Assembly (NCBI RefSeq): GCF_013003915.1 | Contig: NZ_JABAIV010000005.1 | Span: 299,266 to 363,265, forward strand | Direction of reading: 5' to 3' | Length of the DNA stretch: 64,000 nucleotides | Source: Telluria aromaticivorans | GTDB lineage: Bacteria; Pseudomonadota; Gammaproteobacteria; Burkholderiales; Burkholderiaceae_D | Shown: one piece after another, positions 35,965-44,828 of the stretch | How the letters are laid out: each line of letters begins with the position of its first letter | How positions within the stretch are numbered: the first letter of the stretch is position 1 | Program-made: the position numbers and the translations under genes | Notes under the pieces: model-generated | Database searches by the model: none | Told to the model about the DNA's origin: nothing | The model's input: the letters and a program-made list of their open reading frames with translations, nothing else

Positions 35965-37347
35965 ATGCCTCACGCACGCATCTCTTCATCCCTGTTAGCA
36001 GCACTCCTCGCTGTGGCAGCCGGTTCCGCCGCTGCCGCAGCTGCAAGCCCGGCCGCCCCGGACGTCAAGCGTCAGCAGCCCCAGATCAACAAGATTCTGG
36101 CGGAAATCTCCCCCAAGCGCATCGAAGGCTATGTCGCCAAGCTGGTGAGCTTCGGCACTCGCCACACCATGTCGGAAACCGAATCCGAGACGCGCGGCAT
36201 CGGCGCTGCCCGGCGCTGGATCAAGGCCGAGCTGGAAAGCTGCGGCGCCGGCACGCCCCTTCAGGTGGCCTTCGACAGCCACATCGCCCCGGTGTCGGCG
36301 CGCATTTCGCGCCCGACCGAGATCGTCAACGTGGTCGCCACGCTGCCGGGCACCCAGGCAGCCTCGAAGGACCGCATCTATGTCACCAGCGGCCACTACG
36401 ACTCGCGCGTGACCGATGTGATGAACTACACCGCCGACGCCCCCGGTGCCAACGACGACGCCTCCGGCACCGCCGCCGCCATGGAACTGGCCTGCGTGAT
36501 GGCCAAGTACAAGTTCGACGCCACCATCGTGTTCATGGCGGTCGCTGCCGAAGAGCAGGGCCTGCTGGGCGCGCGCCACTGGGCGGAACAGGCGCGCAAG
36601 AACAACCTGAACGTGGCCGGCATGTACACCAACGATATCATCGGCAGCTCGCGCGCCGACAATGGCAAGGTGGACAACAAGCAGGTGCGCCTGTTCTCGC
36701 AGAGCATCCCTGCCACCAAGGAAATGAGCGAGGCCGTGCGCCAGCTGGTGGCCACCGGCGGCGACAGCGATTCGCTCTCGCGCCAGCTGGCCCGCCATAC
36801 CAAGGAGCAGGGTGAGCGCTATGTGAAGGGCTTCAAGGTGTCGGTGATCCACCGCGCCGACCGTTACCTGCGCGGGGGCGACCACATGCCCTTCCTGGAG
36901 CAGGGCTATGCGGCGCTGCGTTTTACCGAACCGGCCGAAGACTTCGCGCACCAGCACCAGGACCTGCGCACCGAAAACGGCAAGGTGTACGGCGACCTGG
37001 TGGAGTTCAATGACTACGATTACATCGCCAGGGTGACCAAGGTGAACGCGGCCGCGCTGGCCTCGCTGGCGCTGGCACCGGCTGCGCCGCAGAACGTCAA
37101 GCTGCGCACCGACAAGCTGACCAACGATTCGACCCTGGTGTGGCAGGCGAATGCGGAACCGGACCTGGCCGGCTACCGCATCGTGTGGCGCGAGACGACC
37201 GCGTCCAACTGGCAGGGTGCCAAGTGGGTCGGCAACGTGGTCGAGGCAACCGTGGACCTGTCGAAGGACAATGTGTTCTTCGGCGTGCAGGCGGTGGACA
37301 AGGACGGCAACGTCAGTGTCGCCACCTACCCGCTGCCGCAGCGCTGA
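35965..37347 (+). CDS. Secreted M28 family metallopeptidase with fibronectin-like domain
   Basis: A 460-residue zinc peptidase. A signal peptide covers about residues 1-27. The M28 domain shows the two-zinc ligand set in order: SGHYDSR (His), PGANDDASGTAA (bridging Asp), AAEEQGLLGA (general base and ligand Glu), YTNDIIG (Asp), and a C-terminal His in DFAHQHQDL. After about residue 365 comes a fibronectin type III-like domain (LAGYRIVWRETTASNWQG). It resembles bacterial secreted aminopeptidases. ATG 35965 has AAAGG 8 nt upstream. Confidence 0.92.
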   Translation: MPHARISSSLLAALLAVAAGSAAAAAASPAAPDVKRQQPQINKILAEISPKRIEGYVAKLVSFGTRHTMSETESETRGIGAARRWIKAELESCGAGTPLQVAFDSHIAPVSARISRPTEIVNVVATLPGTQAASKDRIYVTSGHYDSRVTDVMNYTADAPGANDDASGTAAAMELACVMAKYKFDATIVFMAVAAEEQGLLGARHWAEQARKNNLNVAGMYTNDIIGSSRADNGKVDNKQVRLFSQSIPATKEMSEAVRQLVATGGDSDSLSRQLARHTKEQGERYVKGFKVSVIHRADRYLRGGDHMPFLEQGYAALRFTEPAEDFAHQHQDLRTENGKVYGDLVEFNDYDYIARVTKVNAAALASLALAPAAPQNVKLRTDKLTNDSTLVWQANAEPDLAGYRIVWRETTASNWQGAKWVGNVVEATVDLSKDNVFFGVQAVDKDGNVSVATYPLPQR

Positions 37348-37351
37348 TTTT

Positions 37352-37535
37352 CCGTAGGCTGGGCGGCTTTCCCTGGCGCCTTGATCCGTCCGAAACGCGA
37401 ACGCCGTCCACGCGTTCAAGCGCAATTCGAGCAGCCTTGGCGTCTGCTCACGAGATTTGAAAGCGTGGGCGGCGTCAGCGCCGCGGGCTGGCCAGGCTGC
37501 CGGGTTGAGCCGCGCCGCCCTACGGTTCGCGGCAG
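37352..37535. repeat. Degenerate GTGGGCGG repeat doublet
   Basis: An eroded pair of GTAGGCTGGGCGG and GCGTGGGCGGC hairpins and a GCCGCCCTACG end, between the M28 peptidase and cysM genes. It is longer than the 110-bp copies and looks like a decayed or nested insertion. Confidence 0.5.
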
Positions 37536-37599
37536 CTCCAAACGCCACCTTGCCGTCCGGATTAGAATAGCGGTTTAGGAAATCGCGAGAGAGCAAGGA

Positions 37600-38502
37600 A
37601 TGGCTTACAAGACCATCGAAGACACGATCGGCAATACCCCGCTGGTGCGCCTGGTGCGCCTGCCCGGCGCGGACGCAGCCGCACGCAACAACATCATCCT
37701 TGGCAAGCTCGAAGGCAACAACCCGGCCGGCTCGGTGAAAGACCGCGCCGCCATGTCGATGCTTCTTGGCGCGGAAGAGCGCGGCCAGATCAAGCAGGGC
37801 GATACCCTGATCGAAGCAACCAGCGGCAATACCGGGATCGCACTGGCGATGGCCGCCGCGATCCGCGGCTACAAGATGGTGCTCTTGATGCCGGACAACC
37901 TGTCGATCGAGCGCCGCCAGAGCATGGCCGCCTATGGTGCGCGGATCATCCTGACGCCGAAATCGGGCGGCATGGAATACGCGCGCGACATGGCCGAACA
38001 AATGCAGAAGAACGGCGAGGGCATCATCCTCGACCAGTTCGCGAATGGCGACAATCCGCGCGCCCATTATGAAACCACCGGCCCGGAAATCTGGCGCGAT
38101 ACCGACGGCCGCGTCACCCATTTCGTCAGCGCCATGGGCACGACCGGCACCATCATGGGCGTGTCGCGCTACCTGAAGGAACAGAAGGAATCGATCCGCA
38201 TCATCGGCGCCCAACCGGAAGAAGGCTCGTCGATCCCGGGCATCCGCAAGTGGCCGGAAGCCTACCTGCCGAAGATCTACGAGCGCGCGCGCGTGGACCA
38301 GGTGGAGTCGGTCGGCCAGGCCGCGGCCGAACAGATGGCGCGCCGCCTGGCGGCCGAGGAGGGCATTTTCTGCGGCATCTCGGCGGCAGGCGCCTGCGAA
38401 GTGGCGCTGCGCATCTCGCAGACGGTCGAGAATGCGACGATCGTGTTCGTGGTCTGCGATCGCGGCGACCGCTATCTGTCGACGGGCGTGTTCCCGGCTT
38501 GA
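37600..38502 (+). CDS. cysM: Cysteine synthase B (O-acetylserine sulfhydrylase)
   Basis: A 300-residue PLP enzyme making cysteine from O-acetylserine and sulfide or thiosulfate. TIGNTPLVRLVRL opens it, and the PLP lysine is in GNNPAGSVKDRAAM (about residue 46). EATSGNTGIALAMAAAIRGY and SAMGTTGTIMGVSRYLKEQ bind phosphate and substrate. The C-terminal pattern EEGSSIPGIRKWPEAYLP marks the CysM rather than CysK branch. The length matches CysM (about 300). A terminator follows. Confidence 0.95.
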   Translation: MAYKTIEDTIGNTPLVRLVRLPGADAAARNNIILGKLEGNNPAGSVKDRAAMSMLLGAEERGQIKQGDTLIEATSGNTGIALAMAAAIRGYKMVLLMPDNLSIERRQSMAAYGARIILTPKSGGMEYARDMAEQMQKNGEGIILDQFANGDNPRAHYETTGPEIWRDTDGRVTHFVSAMGTTGTIMGVSRYLKEQKESIRIIGAQPEEGSSIPGIRKWPEAYLPKIYERARVDQVESVGQAAAEQMARRLAAEEGIFCGISAAGACEVALRISQTVENATIVFVVCDRGDRYLSTGVFPA

Positions 38503-38521
38503 AGCGAACGCTGCAGCCAAC

Positions 38522-38550
38522 AAAAAAGCCATCCGACGGATGGCTTTTTT
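38522..38550 (+). terminator. Terminator of cysM
   Basis: An A-run, a GCCATCC/GGATGGC hairpin and six T residues; it also works in reverse. Confidence 0.88.
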
Positions 38551-38673
38551 ACTACCTGCAGTCCAGGAAGCCGATCTACACGACTGCACAACGCGCGTCG
38601 CGACGATTACCCTCCTGGCTACAACTGGCGTGGCAACAACAGGGCCGTGGCCCTGCACTGTGCCAGCCGGCGA

Positions 38674-39012
38674 TTACGCCTCTTTCGATGGCGATGCGCC
38701 TTCTTTCGGCTTGAACTGCTTGTCGCTGATGCGGAACTTGGCGCGGCGGTCGCCCATCAGGTAACGCAGGTCGCGGATCGACAGGTCGCTGACTTCGTGC
38801 ATGCGGATCAGCAGCGAAGCGCCGACCGGCAGGCGGTGGTGGCGGATCTTCGAGATCACCGGCGGCGCCACTTCCAGGGCACGCGACAGTGCAGCGTCGT
38901 TCTTCAGGCGCAGGTTCTCGATCAGGGTGTCGAGCAGGCGGTTCGGGTTGTATTGCAGGAGTTCATCGGACTCCGAATCGCTGTTCATATCGATGCCGAC
39001 TTGGTTTGTCAT
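38674..39012 (-). CDS. Small helix-turn-helix protein of unknown function
   Basis: A 112-residue soluble protein. The core (residues 28-85; LIENLRLKNDAALSRALEVA then PPVISKIRHHRLPVGASLL) reads as a Cro/XRE-like helix-turn-helix, with recognition helix near VISKIRHH. This is followed by MHEVSDLSIRDLRYLMGDRR. The C-terminus is charged (KPKEGASPSKEA). I recognise no named family. The AT-rich region upstream (39013-39461) contains a large palindrome. A regulatory role is inferred. Confidence 0.72.
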   Translation of the reverse strand: MTNQVGIDMNSDSESDELLQYNPNRLLDTLIENLRLKNDAALSRALEVAPPVISKIRHHRLPVGASLLIRMHEVSDLSIRDLRYLMGDRRAKFRISDKQFKPKEGASPSKEA

Positions 39013-39461
39013 GATTCAATATCCTATTTTGGGTTGGACGGAGTCCCCATGCGGCGCTCGACTCCGAATCTGGTATTTCGTAATTATCTATTCAATTGTA
39101 CAACTAATTTTCAATCTGATACTCACTAGCAACAAGAATCAGACTTCTATCCCGAGTATTGTTGTCTCACCGCAACAATAGCCCCAATGCAATTCTCTCA
39201 TAAAGTCACGGAAACATTAATTGTTTTTTGATTAAGCGTCAGTGTAGAACCATCCGGGCCGAGATGCCGCACGGTATGGTAAATGCTGACAGGATTGCAA
39301 CAATTTGGGGAGTATGAGACGCCGATGGACGTTTCTGGGGAGAATCTTGGGCAGAATGGTGCATACCCCCGGGGGGTATGCACGCAAAAGGGGAGCGTAG
39401 GCGCGGCTACAACAAACGCAAAGCGTTACAACTCGATACAAACTTTTCCATTAAGCAAGGC
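39013..39461. other. AT-rich intergenic region with a large palindrome
   Basis: About 450 bp with lower GC than the surroundings and no credible gene: the open frames here lack ribosome binding sites and family features. It should hold the promoter of the minus-strand HTH gene and the 3' end of the mltB transcript. The one conspicuous element is the palindrome at 39359-39383. Confidence 0.5.
39359..39383. promoter_or_regulatory. 25-bp perfect palindrome resembling CsoR/FrmR-family operators
   Basis: Half-site GTGCATACCCCC, one central G, then its exact complement. The TACCCCC-GGGGGTA core is the pattern bound by CsoR/RcnR/FrmR-type metal or formaldehyde sensors. No gene for such a sensor or for a metal transporter lies beside it in this window. 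A stable DNA or RNA hairpin is the alternative. Confidence 0.5.
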
Positions 39462-40661
39462 CTAATTGGCCCTGGAAGCGCTTACTGCCCGGCCCAGCTC
39501 GATCACCGACATGGCATAGAAATAACTGCGGTTGTACTTCGTGATGGCAAAGAAGTTATCGTTCGCGACCCAGTATTCGGTCGCCTCGGCGCCATTCTGC
39601 AGGTCGACCAGTCCATACAGGCGCTCGGCCGGAAGGGCAGTGGCGGCCGTGACACCAGCTGCGCGCAGCTCTTCCGGGCGCAAGGTGGCGGCCAGGCCGC
39701 GGTCGAGCAGCTTTTCCCAGGCATGGTTCGGCGACACGTCGGCCGGCACCGCTGGTGCGTCGCGGTATTCCGTTTTCCAGCCGTGCTGGACCAGGAAGTT
39801 GGCTACGCTGCCGATCGCGTCCTCGGGCGAATTGCGCAGGTCGATCTGGCCGTCGCCATTGAAGTCGACGCCAAATTTCAGGATGCTGCCTGGCATGAAC
39901 TGCGGCATGCCGACCGCACCCGCAAACGAACCGAGCAGCGAGAACGGTTCGACCTTGTGCTCGCGTGCAAACAGCAGGGTGTTGGCCAGTTCGCTGCGGA
40001 AGAACTGCATGCGGCTGGCGCGGTTCGGCGTGTCCGGATAGCCGAAGGCCAGCGTCGCCAGCGTGTCGAGCACGCGGAACTTGCCGGTGTCGCGGCCATA
40101 GATGGTTTCGACGCCGATGATGCCGACGATGATCTCGGCCGGCACGCCATAGGCGGCCTCGGCGCGCGCCAGGGTCGTGGCATGCTCGTTCCAGAAGCGC
40201 ACGCCGGCGGCGATACGGATCGGCTCGATGAAGCGGCTGCTGTAGACCTGCCAGTTCTTCGGCTTGCCCGGTGGCATGGGCTTGACCAGCTGCACGGCCG
40301 AATCGATGAAGCGGGCCTGGGCGAACAGCGATTCCAGGTAGGCGCGGTCGAAGCCGTGCTGGCTGACCATCTCGTCGATGAACTCGCGCATGGCCTGCCA
40401 TTCAAGGAAATTGCTGTGCTCGCCGTCGTAGTCGATCACGGCGGCCGCCGCTGCGGTCTTGATCACGCGGCTCGACTTGATCGAGACCCGCTTGCCGGAC
40501 TTGGCGGCTTTGGTCTTTGCCGTCGCTTTTGCCTTCGTTTTGCCAGGCTTGGCCTTGGCGGAAACGCTACGGGCGTGTGGATCCTTCGCGCCGGCATCAG
40601 CCTGCCCGATCGGGGCAAAGGCCAGTGCCAACGCAGCAAACAGGGGAACAATCGATTTCAT
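39462..40661 (-). CDS. mltB: Membrane-bound lytic murein transglycosylase B
   Basis: A 399-residue lytic transglycosylase of the MltB (SLT_2) family, which cleaves the MurNAc-GlcNAc bond with formation of 1,6-anhydro ends. A signal peptide ends around ADAGAKD (residue 22) with no lipobox, so it is probably soluble. A Lys/Ala-rich linker covers residues 30-70. The catalytic Glu185 is in IIGVETIYGR, with the family motifs FLEWQAMREFIDEMV, MQFFRSELANTLLFAREH and GAVGMPQFMPGS. The C-terminal YNRSYFYAMSVIELGRAV is also diagnostic. Confidence 0.94.
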   Translation of the reverse strand: MKSIVPLFAALALAFAPIGQADAGAKDPHARSVSAKAKPGKTKAKATAKTKAAKSGKRVSIKSSRVIKTAAAAAVIDYDGEHSNFLEWQAMREFIDEMVSQHGFDRAYLESLFAQARFIDSAVQLVKPMPPGKPKNWQVYSSRFIEPIRIAAGVRFWNEHATTLARAEAAYGVPAEIIVGIIGVETIYGRDTGKFRVLDTLATLAFGYPDTPNRASRMQFFRSELANTLLFAREHKVEPFSLLGSFAGAVGMPQFMPGSILKFGVDFNGDGQIDLRNSPEDAIGSVANFLVQHGWKTEYRDAPAVPADVSPNHAWEKLLDRGLAATLRPEELRAAGVTAATALPAERLYGLVDLQNGAEATEYWVANDNFFAITKYNRSYFYAMSVIELGRAVSASRAN

Positions 40662-42664
40662 CTAACTTGCGACAATAAACTCTTCAAGGTAGTGGCCAGC
40701 CGCACGGTCGTCTCGGGCTGGGGTGGCGCATAGCGCCATGCGCTGTAGCGGCGCAAGAACTCGGCGGCGGCTTCACGTGATGGCGGCGCCAGCTGTTGGG
40801 TGGCCGCGATCCGGGCCGCATAGGAGGTGGGCCCTTCGTCCGCTGCACGGGCCAGGCCCAGGTGGGCAAGGCGCTTGCATAGGGAAGAGTATACCGCTTC
40901 GACAGGATCAATTTCCCCGCGGCGGTGCAAAAATCTGCCCAGGAGCAACACTCCAGCGCCAAACGTTAGCAAGGCGACAAATCGCCAGCCTCCCAGGCTC
41001 GACTGCAGGTTCTTGAGCACGCCGCGCTGGCGTTCAGGCGTGTAGTTCAGCACCCACTGGTTCCAGCCGTTGTTGACGGCGCCAATCGCGTTGCGCAGGC
41101 GGCCCAGCACCGAATCGCGCTCGAGCTGGAACATCGACAGGCCGCGCAGCGCGTCGATGCCGAAGGGCGCCGGCGCTTCCACCGCCGAGGCCAGGTTGCG
41201 CCGCACCCGCTCCGGCGCCACCGCGGCGGTCGGATCCACCCGCACCCAGCCGCGCCCGTGCATCCAGACCTCGGCCCAGGCGTGGGCATCGGACTGGCGC
41301 ACCGTCATGTAGCCGTCGATCGGATTGAGTTCGCCGCCCTGGTAGCCGGTGACCACGCGCGCCGGGATCCCGGCCGCGCGCATGAGGAACACGAAGGCGC
41401 CCGAGTAATGCTCGCAAAAGCCGCTGCGCGTCCCGTACAGGAATTCATCGATCGAATGGCGGCCGAGCAGCGGCGGCTCCAAGGTGTAGCTGAAGGGCTG
41501 TTCGCGGAACTGGCGCAGCACGGCATTGACGCGGCGGGCCGGCTCCGGTTCCTTCCGCAATGCCAGGCCGGCGGCGAGGGCGCGCGGGTTGAAGCCATAG
41601 GGCAGCAGCAGCCACTGGCTCGGGTCGTCCAGTGCATCGGCGCGGTCCAGCGTGTAGTCGGGATAGGACGCCATCGTATAGCGCACGCGCTGCGCCAGCG
41701 GGCGGCTGCTGGTCATCTCGAGCTGGTGCGAGACGCTGACCTTGTGTCCGGCCACCGGCGGCAGGTGGCGCGGCATCTCGAGCGTGAACAGCCAGCGCGT
41801 GTCGGACGGCTCCAGCGTGACCTCGTAGCGCTGCGGCTCGCCGCGCACGCGCAAGGGCACGCTGGTGCGCGTCGGCGTCGAGCCGCCGCGGGTCCAGGCC
41901 ACGCCATCAAAAGCATCGAGCACCAGGCCGCGCCAGTAAAGCTGGCCCTTGTCGGGCACGCGGCCATGGAAGCGCACCCGGAAGGCCGGGTCGTCCGACA
42001 TGGCCAGGCTCGACATCTGGCCCGGGGCCATGCGGTCGGACAGGCCGGACTTTCCACCGCCACCACCGCCGCCGCCCGGCATGCTCCACAGCGGCCCGCC
42101 CAGGCGCGGGAACACCACGAACAGCACCACCGCGATCGGCGCTGCGAACAGCAGCATCTTCAGGCCGAGGCCAAGCCGTGCGCGCAGCGGCGGCACGACG
42201 CCGGTGAACTGGAAGGACAGCTGGGTGGTGAGCAGGGCCAGCACCGCGGCCACCATCAGCAGCGCGCTGCCGATGCCCTGCGCGTAGAAGAAGTTGGTCA
42301 GCACCAGGAAGAAGCACAGGAAGATCACCACGTACAAATCGCGGCGCGCATGCATCTCCAGCATCTTGAAGGCGACCAGCAGCACCAGCATGGCAACGCC
42401 GGCGTCGCGCCCGAGGATGGTCCCGTAGCTGAACTGAACGCCCGCCATCGCGGCGGCAGCAATCGGCAGCAGCACCAGCGTCGACGGCATGCGTTTGCCG
42501 CGCAGCGTAACGGCGGCGCGCCAGGCCAGCGTGGCCGCGCACAGCAGCGACACCCACAGCGGCAGGTGCGCCGTGTGCGGCGCCAGCACCAGCACCGCGC
42601 TCCCCAGCAGCAGCAGGGTGTCGGCCTTGTCGCGCGAGAGTGCCTTGAGCGCGTTGGCCTTCAT
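40658..42664 (-). CDS. TgpA-like transmembrane transglutaminase (DUF3488)
   Basis: A 668-residue inner-membrane protein of the TgpA/DUF3488-transglutaminase family. Five to six transmembrane helices fill residues 12-185. A periplasmic transglutaminase-like domain follows, with the Cys of SGFCEHYSGAFVFLMRAAGI, the His of SDAHAWAEVW and the Asp of VRVDPTAAV forming the papain-like triad. One more helix near residue 560 precedes a cytoplasmic tail. A poly-glycine tract (PGGGGGGGGKSG) lies near residue 205. P. aeruginosa TgpA is essential, with an unknown substrate. ATG 42664 overlaps the DUF58 stop in ATGA. Confidence 0.9.
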   Translation of the reverse strand: MKANALKALSRDKADTLLLLGSAVLVLAPHTAHLPLWVSLLCAATLAWRAAVTLRGKRMPSTLVLLPIAAAAMAGVQFSYGTILGRDAGVAMLVLLVAFKMLEMHARRDLYVVIFLCFFLVLTNFFYAQGIGSALLMVAAVLALLTTQLSFQFTGVVPPLRARLGLGLKMLLFAAPIAVVLFVVFPRLGGPLWSMPGGGGGGGGKSGLSDRMAPGQMSSLAMSDDPAFRVRFHGRVPDKGQLYWRGLVLDAFDGVAWTRGGSTPTRTSVPLRVRGEPQRYEVTLEPSDTRWLFTLEMPRHLPPVAGHKVSVSHQLEMTSSRPLAQRVRYTMASYPDYTLDRADALDDPSQWLLLPYGFNPRALAAGLALRKEPEPARRVNAVLRQFREQPFSYTLEPPLLGRHSIDEFLYGTRSGFCEHYSGAFVFLMRAAGIPARVVTGYQGGELNPIDGYMTVRQSDAHAWAEVWMHGRGWVRVDPTAAVAPERVRRNLASAVEAPAPFGIDALRGLSMFQLERDSVLGRLRNAIGAVNNGWNQWVLNYTPERQRGVLKNLQSSLGGWRFVALLTFGAGVLLLGRFLHRRGEIDPVEAVYSSLCKRLAHLGLARAADEGPTSYAARIAATQQLAPPSREAAAEFLRRYSAWRYAPPQPETTVRLATTLKSLLSQVR

Positions 42665-43674
42665 GCAGCTTCCTTCATGCCGTACAGCGCCAGCGCGCGC
42701 AGGCAGGCCGCCTGGTGGGCGGCGCCCGCGGCGGCTTCGTAATGCGTGGCGCCGAGGCGGAAGGCATAGGGCAGGGCGCGCTGCTCGGCATCGAGCACCC
42801 AGCGCGTCATGCGCGACAGCCGCAGTTCCAGGTCGAGCTGGGCCGGGAGCGCGGCGAAATCGAGCACCAGCTCGTCGCTGACGCCGCCTTCGAAATGCTT
42901 GGTCACAAGCTGCCCGCCGAGCGCGGGGTCGAGCCGGGCGATCTGGCGCCATGCAAGCTGGCGCGGCGAGTCGCCTGCCTGGTAACTGCGCACGCCCGCG
43001 AAGTCGTCGTTACCCCCCAGGCGTCCGCTGCCGGCGCCGCTTCCGCTGGATGGCAGCGGCGGTGCGCCTTCTTCCGGGCGCGGGTAGACCAGGGCCCGTG
43101 CCGCCGGGCGCCAGTAGCTCCAGGCGCGGAACAGGCCGAGCGGGAAGCGGGTCGACAGCACCACGCGCGCCGGCTGCAGCCAGCCGCGCGCGCTCGTTGG
43201 CACGCCAAGGAGCACCGCCGCGCTGCCGTGGGCGCCGATGTCGGTGACGTGGCGCTGCTCCGCGCTGTCGGCGAAATCGATCCAGACGCCGTAGCGCGCC
43301 AGCGCGGTGCGGTTGGTGAGGTGCAGTTCGAACTGGGCTTCCTGGCCGGCGAAGACCGCGGGCACGCGGCCCTGCTGCAGGCGTAGATGGGCCAGGTTAC
43401 GGTAGGTGAAGACCATGTCGACCAGCGCGCAGGACAGCGCCAGGAAGGTCAGGGCAAAGCCCAGGCCGAGCGTGTAATTGATCGACCCGACCAGCAGCAC
43501 CAGCAGCAGCACGGCGAAGCCGATGCCTGCGCGCGAAGGCAGGATGAAGATGCGGTGCTGGCTCAGCACCACTTCGCCCGTGTCAAGCGTGCCGCGGCGC
43601 GGCAGCCATTTGCCGGTCGTGCGGCGCGCCCAGCCGCGCAGTCCTCCCGATGACCGGCTCGAGCCCGCCACCAT
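42661..43674 (-). CDS. DUF58 domain protein of the MoxR operon
   Basis: A 337-residue protein with two adjacent N-terminal transmembrane helices (about residues 46-85) and a DUF58 segment containing RSYQAGDSPRQLAWRQIAR, the family hallmark, then TKHFEGGVSDELVLDF. DUF58 proteins occur with MoxR ATPases and TgpA-like transglutaminases. They are thought to be membrane-side partners of the chaperone ATPase, but the function is not settled. ATG 43674 follows the MoxR stop with no gap, and the end overlaps the transglutaminase start. Confidence 0.9.
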   Translation of the reverse strand: MVAGSSRSSGGLRGWARRTTGKWLPRRGTLDTGEVVLSQHRIFILPSRAGIGFAVLLLVLLVGSINYTLGLGFALTFLALSCALVDMVFTYRNLAHLRLQQGRVPAVFAGQEAQFELHLTNRTALARYGVWIDFADSAEQRHVTDIGAHGSAAVLLGVPTSARGWLQPARVVLSTRFPLGLFRAWSYWRPAARALVYPRPEEGAPPLPSSGSGAGSGRLGGNDDFAGVRSYQAGDSPRQLAWRQIARLDPALGGQLVTKHFEGGVSDELVLDFAALPAQLDLELRLSRMTRWVLDAEQRALPYAFRLGATHYEAAAGAAHQAACLRALALYGMKEAA

Positions 43675-44595
43675 TTACAGCGCGACCGACTTCTGCAGCT
43701 GCAGCACCAGGTCGCGGCTGGCCAGCGCCATGCCCTGCGCCGCCTTGAGCGGGCGCAGGCGGTGGGCGCAGACCGGCACCAGCACGGCCTGGATGTCTTC
43801 GGGGATCACGTGGTCGCGTCCCTCCAGCGCCGCCCAGGCGCGCCCGGCCTGCAGCAGGGCGATGGCGGCGCGCGGCGACAGGCCCTCGGCGAACAGGCCG
43901 TTCTGGCGCGACGCCTGGGCCAGCGACTGCACATACGTAATCAAGGAAGGCGAGGCGTGGATTTCCTTGAGCGCGCGCTGCGCTTGCGCCAGCTCGGTCG
44001 GCTGCATCGCCGGCTGCAAGTTGCGCAGCATGGCGCGCCGGTCTTCACCCATCAGCAGCGCGCGTTCGGCGGCGGCGTCCGGGTAGCCCAGCGAGAGGCA
44101 CATCAGGAAGCGGTCGAGCTGCGACTCGGGCAGCGGGAAGGTGCCGACCTGGCTGGCCGGATTCTGGGTCGCGATCACGAAGAAGGGTTCGGGCAGGGCG
44201 CGGGTGACGCCGTCGGCGCTGACCTGCCGTTCTTCCATCGCTTCCAGCAGGCCGGACTGGGTCTTGGGCGTCGCCCGGTTGATCTCGTCGGCCAGCAGCA
44301 CCTGGGTGAAGATCGGGCCGGGGTGGAATACGAAGTCGTTCTTCTCGCGCTCGTAGATGGAGATGCCGGCCACGTCGGCCGGCAGCAGGTCGCTGGTGAA
44401 CTGGACACGGTTGAACTTCAGGCCCAGCGAGATTGCCAGCGCATGCGCCAGCGTGGTTTTGCCCACGCCGGGCAGGTCTTCGAGCAGCAGGTGGCCGCCC
44501 GCCAGCAGGCAGGTGATGGCGAGGCGGACCTGCTGGTCCTTCCCGACCACGACCTGGCTGACCTGGCGCGCGGCGGCGTGTAGTTGATTGAACAT
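43675..44595 (-). CDS. MoxR family AAA+ ATPase
   Basis: A 306-residue AAA+ ATPase. Walker A is EDLPGVGKTTLAHAL, Walker B is VLLADEINRATPKTQ with the pre-sensor ATQNPASQVGTFPLPESQLDRF, and sensor 2 is GLSPRAAIALLQAGRAWA. MoxR proteins act as chaperones for maturation of enzyme or envelope complexes, typically with DUF58 and von Willebrand-type partners; here the partners are DUF58 and a transglutaminase. ATG 44595 is chosen. In-frame ATGs further upstream lie in a duplicated ATGAACCACC sequence and add non-conserved residues. It is the first gene of a three-gene operon. Confidence 0.92.
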   Translation of the reverse strand: MFNQLHAAARQVSQVVVGKDQQVRLAITCLLAGGHLLLEDLPGVGKTTLAHALAISLGLKFNRVQFTSDLLPADVAGISIYEREKNDFVFHPGPIFTQVLLADEINRATPKTQSGLLEAMEERQVSADGVTRALPEPFFVIATQNPASQVGTFPLPESQLDRFLMCLSLGYPDAAAERALLMGEDRRAMLRNLQPAMQPTELAQAQRALKEIHASPSLITYVQSLAQASRQNGLFAEGLSPRAAIALLQAGRAWAALEGRDHVIPEDIQAVLVPVCAHRLRPLKAAQGMALASRDLVLQLQKSVAL

Positions 44596-44828
44596 GGTTG
44601 GGTTCCGGTGGTTCATTCGGTGGTTCATTCGATACGGGCGCCATGCTGGTCGAGCGGAGGCGGGCGCCGGCATGGTAGATTAGCGCCATCGGCAAGCTTT
44701 ATACTCCGTCGGCAACAAGCCTTCGCATTGATTCTATGCGAGAAAGGGCGCGCGGGTGAACAGGCGCGGCCACGCATGCATGGCGCATGGGTGGTCCGGC
44801 ACAAAATACGCAGGCAGAGACAAGCACA

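Noticed and set aside
35995..38658. 887-codon minus-strand open frame spanning the M28 peptidase and cysM
   Set aside because: It crosses two well-supported plus-strand genes and an intergenic repeat; no domain or start context.
39198..39465. Short open frames on both strands around the CsoR-like palindrome
   Set aside because: No ribosome binding site, no family features, and they cross the palindrome; the region is better read as regulatory.
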